A DNA stretch of 10,560 nt from Candidatus Cloacimonadota bacterium (GTDB lineage Bacteria; Muiribacteriota; UBA6191; JACPRK01). The notes beneath the pieces are model-generated. The model saw only the letters and a program-made list of their open reading frames with translations. It made no database searches and was not told the origin of the DNA. Position numbers and translations under genes: made by a program. Below, one piece after another: positions 7,171 through 10,560 of this stretch. Every line of letters begins with the position of its first letter. The stretch's first letter is position 1. The stretch is from positions 1-10,560 of the forward strand of contig JAJFLN010000575.1 in NCBI GenBank assembly GCA_021772705.1, in the 5' to 3' direction.

Positions 7171-7704
7171 CTAGCCGGCGCTGCCTTCGGAGTGGACGTT
7201 CTCCTCTTCCTCGGCGCTGGCGGCCTCCTGGGCTTCCTCGGCGGCGAGCTGCTCTTCCATCTCGCCGACTATCTCGAGACGCAGGGTGGCGGTGACGCCC
7301 GTGTCGAGCTTGGCGGTGAAGTGGAAGACGCCCAGGTTCTTCAGGTGCTCCGGCAGGTTCAGCTTTCGCTTGTCCACCGTGAGGCCCGAGGTCTCGAAGA
7401 CCATATCAGCCACTTCCTGGGGAGTGACGGAGCCGAAGAGCTTGCCTTCCTTGCCTGCCTTCTTGACCACACGCAGATTGAGCTGCGACAGGGTCTCGGC
7501 CAGGTCACGGGCTGAGCTGATCCGCTTCTCGCGCATGTCGTTGGCGATGCGGATCTTCTCTTTCAGATCCTTCAGGTTACCCGGTGTGGCGGTGATGGCC
7601 AGCTTGCGAGGGAGGAGGTAGTTTCGGGCGAAGCCGTCCTTCACCTTCAGCACCTCGTTCTTGCCGCCCAGGTTGTCGATGTCCTTTCTCAAGATGACTT
7701 CCAT
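7171..7704 (-). CDS. rplI: 50S ribosomal protein L9
   Basis: A large-subunit protein that binds 23S rRNA near the base of the L1 stalk and helps maintain frame and subunit spacing. It is 177 residues against about 150 in many bacteria. The N-terminal domain (1-~50) carries the L9 signature: MEVILRKDIDNLGGKNEVL, then VKDGFARNYLLPRKLAITA (21-39). A charged helix (~43-75) joins it to the C-terminal domain (~76-148, including GKLFGSVTPQEVADM). The extra length is an acidic Ala/Glu tail (~149-177), which is a common type of extension. The ATG at 7704 has a strong AGGAGG (7713-7718, minus strand) 8 nt upstream. A small hairpin at 7726-7740 lies just before that site. It follows the DUF2232 gene by 46 nt. 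Confidence 0.97.
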   Translation of the reverse strand: MEVILRKDIDNLGGKNEVLKVKDGFARNYLLPRKLAITATPGNLKDLKEKIRIANDMREKRISSARDLAETLSQLNLRVVKKAGKEGKLFGSVTPQEVADMVFETSGLTVDKRKLNLPEHLKNLGVFHFTAKLDTGVTATLRLEIVGEMEEQLAAEEAQEAASAEEEENVHSEGSAG

Positions 7705-7725
7705 TACAGGTTCCTCCTACGGGTG

Positions 7726-7740
7726 GGTCCGTTCCGGACC
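7726..7740 (-). other. Hairpin upstream of the rplI ribosome binding site
   Basis: GGTCCG and CGGACC form a perfect 6-bp stem with a 3-nt loop, ending 7 nt before the AGGAGG of rplI. It could mark an RNase processing site or tune L9 translation; no function is shown by the sequence. Confidence 0.45.
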
Positions 7741-7750
7741 GTCATGAAGT

Positions 7751-8827
7751 TCACAATTCGATGTCGTCATACCAGGATTCGTCCTTCTTGTCTTCCTTGG
7801 GAGGTTGGTTCTCCTTGTCGAGACGCCGGAAGTCCATCCAGGAGTCGAAGATGGCCACCACGGCCATCTGCTTTAGGTTGAGGACGATGAATGAATAGAT
7901 GATGGCAGCCAGGAGAGGATCGAGGCGGTACTTGTCGATCCAGAAGGCGGCGACGGAGAATGCCAGGAGCATGTAGGGGACCAGTGAGATCAGCAGCAGA
8001 CTGTCGCTGACAAACTCTCCCGTGGCGTGTCGCGAGGACCGGAACAGGGCGTAGGCTGCGAAGCAAAGGATGGGGAGCCAGGAGGCGGTCCATTCGATGC
8101 GCCAGGTCCGGAACCCGCTGACCCTGGGCAGATGGATGTTCCATCGGGGCAGCAGCCAGACGGCGGCCAGATAGAAGAGGCTGAAGTAGACCCCTGAGCC
8201 GACGAAGAAGATCCCGATGGGGAACTTGTTGATCTGCAGGAGCATCTGCCGGTTCTGCTCGGTCCGCTCGAGCCAGCGGTCGTAGTCGTGACTGCCCTCG
8301 GATTGGGCTGCTTCGGCGGAGACCTGCTCTCCCGTCATCCAGACGAAGGCCTCGTCGACGGCGCTGGCCGCGGTTGAATCGGGCGGTGTGGAGAGGCTGG
8401 CGATGATCCTCTGGGGATTGAAAGCCTGATTGATGAACTCCTCCGTGGTCGGCACCTTGTCGGAGTTGAGGGCATGGAAGTTGTAGCCGTAGAAGAGGCC
8501 GCCCATCAGCAAGGTCAGGCCCGCCGCGCCGAAGGCGATGGTTTTCAGGGCATCCCGATCGGGTCTGGAGAGGATGCCCAGCAGTGCCCCGGCGCAGGCG
8601 AATGGCAGGGCGAAGATCTGCTGTGGGCCCGGCGCCGCCACGACCAAGAACAGCAGGATGGCGGCGACGCTCAGTGTCCCGGCCTTCCGGCCATGGCGGA
8701 GGTATATGGCGCAGAGGGGAACGGGGACGAAGGGCGAAACAGCCAGATTGATCAAAGGGATCGAGGCGAGCATGAGGAGGGCAAGGAAAGCCAGCATGAG
8801 GGTCCAGATTTCCATTCGCATCATCAT
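7751..8827 (-). CDS. DUF2232 (YybS-like) membrane protein
   Basis: A polytopic inner-membrane protein of 358 residues and unknown function. Hydrophobic segments lie at about 7-28, 29-44, 52-66, 68-88, 96-116, 204-226, 245-263, 272-296 and 302-327. A polar stretch (~120-200) sits between the two halves, and a charged tail (PPKEDKKDESWYDDIEL) ends the protein. The last helix runs into AIFDSWMDFRRL (326-336), which matches the FD.W.DFR ending I associate with the DUF2232 family. Its place between rpsR and rplI is also typical for that family in Deltaproteobacteria and some Firmicutes, which is the stronger argument. The start is uncertain: ATG codons occur at 8827, 8824, 8821 and 8815, with no good Shine-Dalgarno. 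A strong hairpin (8834-8868) ends 7 nt upstream of the first ATG. Confidence 0.78.
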   Translation of the reverse strand: MMMRMEIWTLMLAFLALLMLASIPLINLAVSPFVPVPLCAIYLRHGRKAGTLSVAAILLFLVVAAPGPQQIFALPFACAGALLGILSRPDRDALKTIAFGAAGLTLLMGGLFYGYNFHALNSDKVPTTEEFINQAFNPQRIIASLSTPPDSTAASAVDEAFVWMTGEQVSAEAAQSEGSHDYDRWLERTEQNRQMLLQINKFPIGIFFVGSGVYFSLFYLAAVWLLPRWNIHLPRVSGFRTWRIEWTASWLPILCFAAYALFRSSRHATGEFVSDSLLLISLVPYMLLAFSVAAFWIDKYRLDPLLAAIIYSFIVLNLKQMAVVAIFDSWMDFRRLDKENQPPKEDKKDESWYDDIEL

Positions 8828-8833
8828 GATCAG

Positions 8834-8868
8834 GCCCGGTGGGAGGATTGAGACCCTCCACGCCGGGC
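8834..8868 (-). promoter_or_regulatory. Stem-loop just upstream of the DUF2232 gene
   Basis: GCCCG..CGGGC and GTGG..CCAC pair with a 2-nt bulge, and three further partly paired steps close around an 8-nt loop. It occupies the place where a Shine-Dalgarno would be expected, with only GATC or similar bases before the ATG cluster. No U-tract follows, so it is not a simple terminator. Translational control or an RNA-processing role is inferred. Confidence 0.5.
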
Positions 8869-8901
8869 ACTGGGTAAACCTTTCTACGAAACGTTCCGCA
8901 A

Positions 8902-9180
8902 TTAGCGGGACGTGCAGTAGGGAATGAGAGCCATTTCACGGGCTCTCTTGACCGCCGTGGCGATTGCTCGCTGCAAGCCCGGGGTGGCCCCGGAAGTCCT
9001 GAGGGGCATGATCTTGTTCTTCTCGTTGATCAGTCGCCGGACCATGGTCACGTCCTTGTAATCGATGTCCTTCACCTTGAAGCCGCCAAACTTGTTGACG
9101 CGCTTCTTGACGTTCTTCCGCAGACCGTCCTTCTTGCGGACTTTTCCCTTGTCGCGGCCTCGACCTCTCGGCTTGGGCAT
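8902..9180 (-). CDS. rpsR: 30S ribosomal protein S18
   Basis: A small-subunit protein that binds the 16S central domain as a heterodimer with S6. It is 92 residues. The conserved core begins IDYKDVTMVRRLINEKNKI (39-57) and continues LRTSGATPGLQRAIATAVKR (60-79) and REMALIPYC (81-89), all typical of S18. The N-terminal ~35 residues are strongly basic (MPKPRGRGRDKGKVRKKDG). The zinc-type cysteines that some S18 proteins carry before IDYKD are absent (VNKFGGFKVKD here), so this is the zinc-independent form. The ATG at 9180 has GAGGAG (9188-9193, minus strand) 7 nt upstream. It lies 96 nt after ssb and 74 nt before the DUF2232 gene. Confidence 0.98.
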   Translation of the reverse strand: MPKPRGRGRDKGKVRKKDGLRKNVKKRVNKFGGFKVKDIDYKDVTMVRRLINEKNKIMPLRTSGATPGLQRAIATAVKRAREMALIPYCTSR

Positions 9181-9276
9181 TGTGGAACTCCTCTGGCTGT
9201 GAACTCAGTCTCTGTTCGGAATCTGTTGAACGAGTCGGAACTGTGGGCCGGTACATCTCTTCCGGCTCGGGTTTCT

Positions 9277-9768
9277 CTAGAATGGGATGTCGTCGTCGGG
9301 AGGGGCGAACCCATCGTTGTCAGACGGGTTCCCGGAGCTCTCGCTCCGTCCTCCGTCGCCGCCACCGCCGCGAGGTTCTGCGGGGGGATAATCGTCGTCA
9401 CGAGGACGACCTCCGCCGCCGCCGCCACCGCCAGGAGGAGAGCCGAGGAACTGAACCGAATCGGCGACCACGTCGACAGCAGAGCGCTTCTGACCGTCCT
9501 CCGTCTGCCAGCTGCGGGACTGGAGGCGACCCTCGACGAAGACGGGCCTCCCCTTGGACAGGTAGTTGGCGCAGTTTTCCCCCGACTTGCCCCACACGTT
9601 GATCCGCATGAAGCAGGTGTCCTCGCGCTTTTGCCCGTCCTTGCCCGTGAATCGACGGTTTGTGGCCATGTCGAAATGGCAGACCGCCGAGCCGCTCGCC
9701 GTGTAGCGAAGCTCCGGATCACGAGTCAGGTTGCCCATCAAGAAAACCTTATTGAAATTCGCAGCCAT
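9277..9768 (-). CDS. ssb: Single-stranded DNA-binding protein SSB
   Basis: Binds and protects single-stranded DNA during replication, repair and recombination, and recruits partner proteins through its C-terminal tip. It is 163 residues. The OB-fold domain is ~1-108, with typical segments NKVFLMGNLTRDPELRYT (6-23), FMRINVWGKSGENCANYL (53-70), KGRPVFVEGRLQSRSW (72-87) and VVADSVQFLG (100-109). A Gly-rich linker with a run of eight glycines (113-120) follows, and the protein ends with the canonical acidic tip DDDIPF. The ATG at 9768 has AAGGA 9 nt upstream. It sits between rpsF (26 nt) and rpsR, the same placement as in Firmicutes and Actinobacteria. Confidence 0.98.
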   Translation of the reverse strand: MAANFNKVFLMGNLTRDPELRYTASGSAVCHFDMATNRRFTGKDGQKREDTCFMRINVWGKSGENCANYLSKGRPVFVEGRLQSRSWQTEDGQKRSAVDVVADSVQFLGSPPGGGGGGGGRPRDDDYPPAEPRGGGGDGGRSESSGNPSDNDGFAPPDDDIPF

Positions 9769-9794
9769 GATTTCAGGTCCTTAGCGATTCCCGC

Positions 9795-10082
9795 TCAGGA
9801 GAGCTTCCGGGTCGTCATCGACCGGAGCACGTCCTCCTGCAGTCGAAGAAACTCACCAAATTTCTTGGCCGAATCCTTCACGCCCTCGAACTCGAGGAGG
9901 ATGTAATAGCCTTCCGTTTCCTTCTTGATCTCAAATGCCAGCTTCTTCCGGCCCCACTCGGTGATCTTTCCGATCTTGGCTCCGGTCTTCGCCAGAGCCG
10001 CCTCGGCCTTGGTCACGAATTTGGTCACGTCCTTCTTCTCGAAGTCCGGGGGCGCGATGAGCAGCGTTTCGTAAGTTCTCAT
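9795..10082 (-). CDS. rpsF: 30S ribosomal protein S6
   Basis: A small-subunit protein that pairs with S18 on the 16S central domain. It is 95 residues, the usual bacterial length. MRTYETLLIAPPD opens the first beta strand; the signature WGRKKLAFEIKKETEGYYIL lies at 43-62 and is followed by LEFEG (63-67). The ATG at 10082 fits the family N-terminus and has AGGAGG (10095-10100, minus strand) 12 nt upstream. The frame stays open upstream to an ATG at 10253, but that codon overlaps the promoter -10 box, so the longer form is not used. It is first in the ribosomal/replication cluster. Confidence 0.97.
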   Translation of the reverse strand: MRTYETLLIAPPDFEKKDVTKFVTKAEAALAKTGAKIGKITEWGRKKLAFEIKKETEGYYILLEFEGVKDSAKKFGEFLRLQEDVLRSMTTRKLS

Positions 10083-10245
10083 TACCTTCTCTAACCTCCT
10101 GATTTCTCGGCATGTTCGGCCCGGCTCGGACACATGACTGGTCAACGACCCGTCGGTCCCGATTGCACCGCCACCAATCAGATCATGTGCGGCTGCGCGC
10201 AATCCCGTGCAAACACCCTTCATGGCAACGAGGGCTGCCGAGAGA
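10083..10245 (-). promoter_or_regulatory. Long rpsF leader, candidate S6:S18 autoregulatory RNA
   Basis: From the predicted start site near 10245 the transcript has a leader of about 163 nt before rpsF. A perfect 6-bp stem, GATTGC with GCAATC (10199-10204 with 10161-10166), encloses a further CCGC/GCGG pairing. Nearer the gene, GACC/GGTC and GGTC/GACC around 10141-10160 form mutually exclusive small stems. Leaders of rpsF in many bacteria fold into an RNA that binds S6:S18 and represses the operon. I have not matched the known consensus here, so this is inferred from length, position and pairing. Confidence 0.4.
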
Positions 10246-10251
10246 CGGCCC

Positions 10252-10280
10252 ATTATATCAGAGGCCGGTTACGGGTGCAA
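10252..10280 (-). promoter_or_regulatory. Sigma70-like promoter of the rpsF operon
   Basis: On the minus strand a perfect TATAAT -10 box (10252-10257) is preceded by TG one base upstream, an extended -10. A TTGCAC -35-like box (10275-10280) lies exactly 17 nt away. It shares only TTG with the consensus, but the extended -10 compensates. The predicted start site is near 10245. It is the only convincing promoter in the window and faces rpsF-ssb-rpsR. Confidence 0.75.
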
Positions 10281-10417
10281 CCAGATCCGCCGTCGCTGGG
10301 TGCATGTCCCGTAGGGGGTCCCCTGGCCTATTCCGGATCCGTTCGCCCCGAGCTTGTCGAGGGGCCCACAGGCGCTTGCTTCGGCGTTTTGGCCTTGGCC
10401 AGTTCGCGCAGCTTTTC
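10281..10417 (-). other. Region between GIY-YIG stop and rpsF promoter
   Basis: On the minus strand, codons after the amber stop at 10418-10420 stay open for 29 more residues (EKLRELAKAK..) to a TAG at 10328-10330. The first few of these resemble the normal C-terminus of the GIY-YIG family, and the rest is translated from the palindromic repeat. No separate gene or intrinsic terminator is seen. Confidence 0.5.
10339..10366 (-). repeat. Dispersed palindromic repeat, half copy
   Basis: The minus strand reads GGCCCCTCGACAAGCTCGGG onwards for 28 nt and matches 195-222 at 24 of 28 positions. Only one arm is present. Its outer GCCCC/GGGGC can form a 5-bp hairpin. It lies just after the amber stop of the GIY-YIG gene, within that gene's former reading frame. 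Confidence 0.7.
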
Positions 10418-10560
10418 CTAATCCTCGGCTATCAAGGCCCGCTTCTTGGTACGTGACCAGTTCTTGATTTGCCGCTCTCTGGCCAAGGCGTCTTCACGAG
10501 TGGTGAACTCACAACTGTAGGCGAGACGAATCGGCTTCCTCGTGGCCGTATAGCCGCCGC
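10418..10560 (-). CDS. GIY-YIG nuclease family protein, C-terminal part
   Basis: The last 46 codons of a small single-domain GIY-YIG protein; its N-terminus, including the GIY and YIG motifs, lies beyond the window edge. Visible residues include GGYTATRKPIRLAYSCEF, then TTREDALARERQIKNWSRTK and KRALIAED, the characteristic end of this family with the conserved glutamate and ARERQIK.W motif. Family members usually follow with W..L..L; here the codon is TAG, and the next residues EKLRELAK fit that continuation. The protein may therefore be about ten residues short. GIY-YIG domains are endonucleases, but the cellular role of these small stand-alone members is poorly known. It reads in the same direction as rpsF, upstream of that operon's own promoter. 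Confidence 0.85.
   Translation of the reverse strand, partial: GGYTATRKPIRLAYSCEFTTREDALARERQIKNWSRTKKRALIAED

Noticed and set aside
6898..7515. Plus-strand frame over the octamer element
   Set aside because: It runs antisense through dnaB and rplI, and its middle is a translation of the repeat itself.
7767..8939. 390-codon minus-strand frame across DUF2232 and the rpsR end
   Set aside because: Arg/Pro/Leu-rich composition with no membrane segments; it overlaps two supported genes in another frame.
9410..9430. Trinucleotide (CCG) microsatellite in ssb as a contingency locus
   Set aside because: It simply encodes the usual glycine-rich SSB linker and would change length in frame.
10083..10253. 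N-terminal extension of rpsF from an ATG at 10253
   Set aside because: That ATG overlaps the TATAAT -10 box, the extension has no S6 homology, and the ATG at 10082 has a good AGGAGG.

Overview
The window is GC-rich bacterial chromosome. Its backbone is the conserved replication/translation cluster rpsF-ssb-rpsR-DUF2232-rplI-dnaB, all on the minus strand (10082 down to 5628). DUF2232 between rpsR and rplI, the zinc-ligand-free S18 and the neighbouring HEAT/TPR proteins and Hanks-type kinase remnant would fit a deltaproteobacterium-like or related environmental Gram-negative lineage. The sequence alone does not settle the phylum.

Layout by position. 1-139 (+) looks like the 3' end of a group II intron: domain V, then domain VI with a bulged A. 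156-220 is a 65-nt imperfect inverted repeat of a dispersed palindromic family, and a half copy of the same family lies at 10339-10366. 268-2613 and 2603-5161 (-) are two overlapping tandem paralogues, each a long HEAT-repeat array followed by a TPR-like C-terminal region; these are the least characterised genes here. 5162-5240 is a short divergent intergenic region. 5241-5498 (+) is the N-lobe of a Ser/Thr protein kinase that loses homology before the catalytic loop. 5499-5627 has no recognised gene. 5628-6989 (-) is dnaB. 6990-7170 holds a 90-nt inverted repeat containing an octamer array, placed just upstream of dnaB. 7171-9768 carries rplI, a DUF2232 membrane protein, rpsR and ssb. 9795-10082 is rpsF, preceded by a roughly 160-nt leader and a strong sigma70-like promoter at 10252-10280. 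10418-10560 (-) is the C-terminal part of a GIY-YIG family gene with an amber codon where the family usually has tryptophan.

How the genes work together. One promoter upstream of rpsF probably drives S6, SSB, S18, the membrane protein, L9 and perhaps DnaB, so ribosomal proteins and replication proteins are made together. The long rpsF leader is a good place for S6:S18 autoregulation. The two HEAT/TPR proteins form a translationally coupled pair of scaffold-type proteins. The kinase remnant is transcribed away from them and may be what is left of a signalling partner. The intron end, the palindromic repeats and the kinase truncation all lie at the borders of the conserved cluster, which suggests that its flanks have been rearranged.
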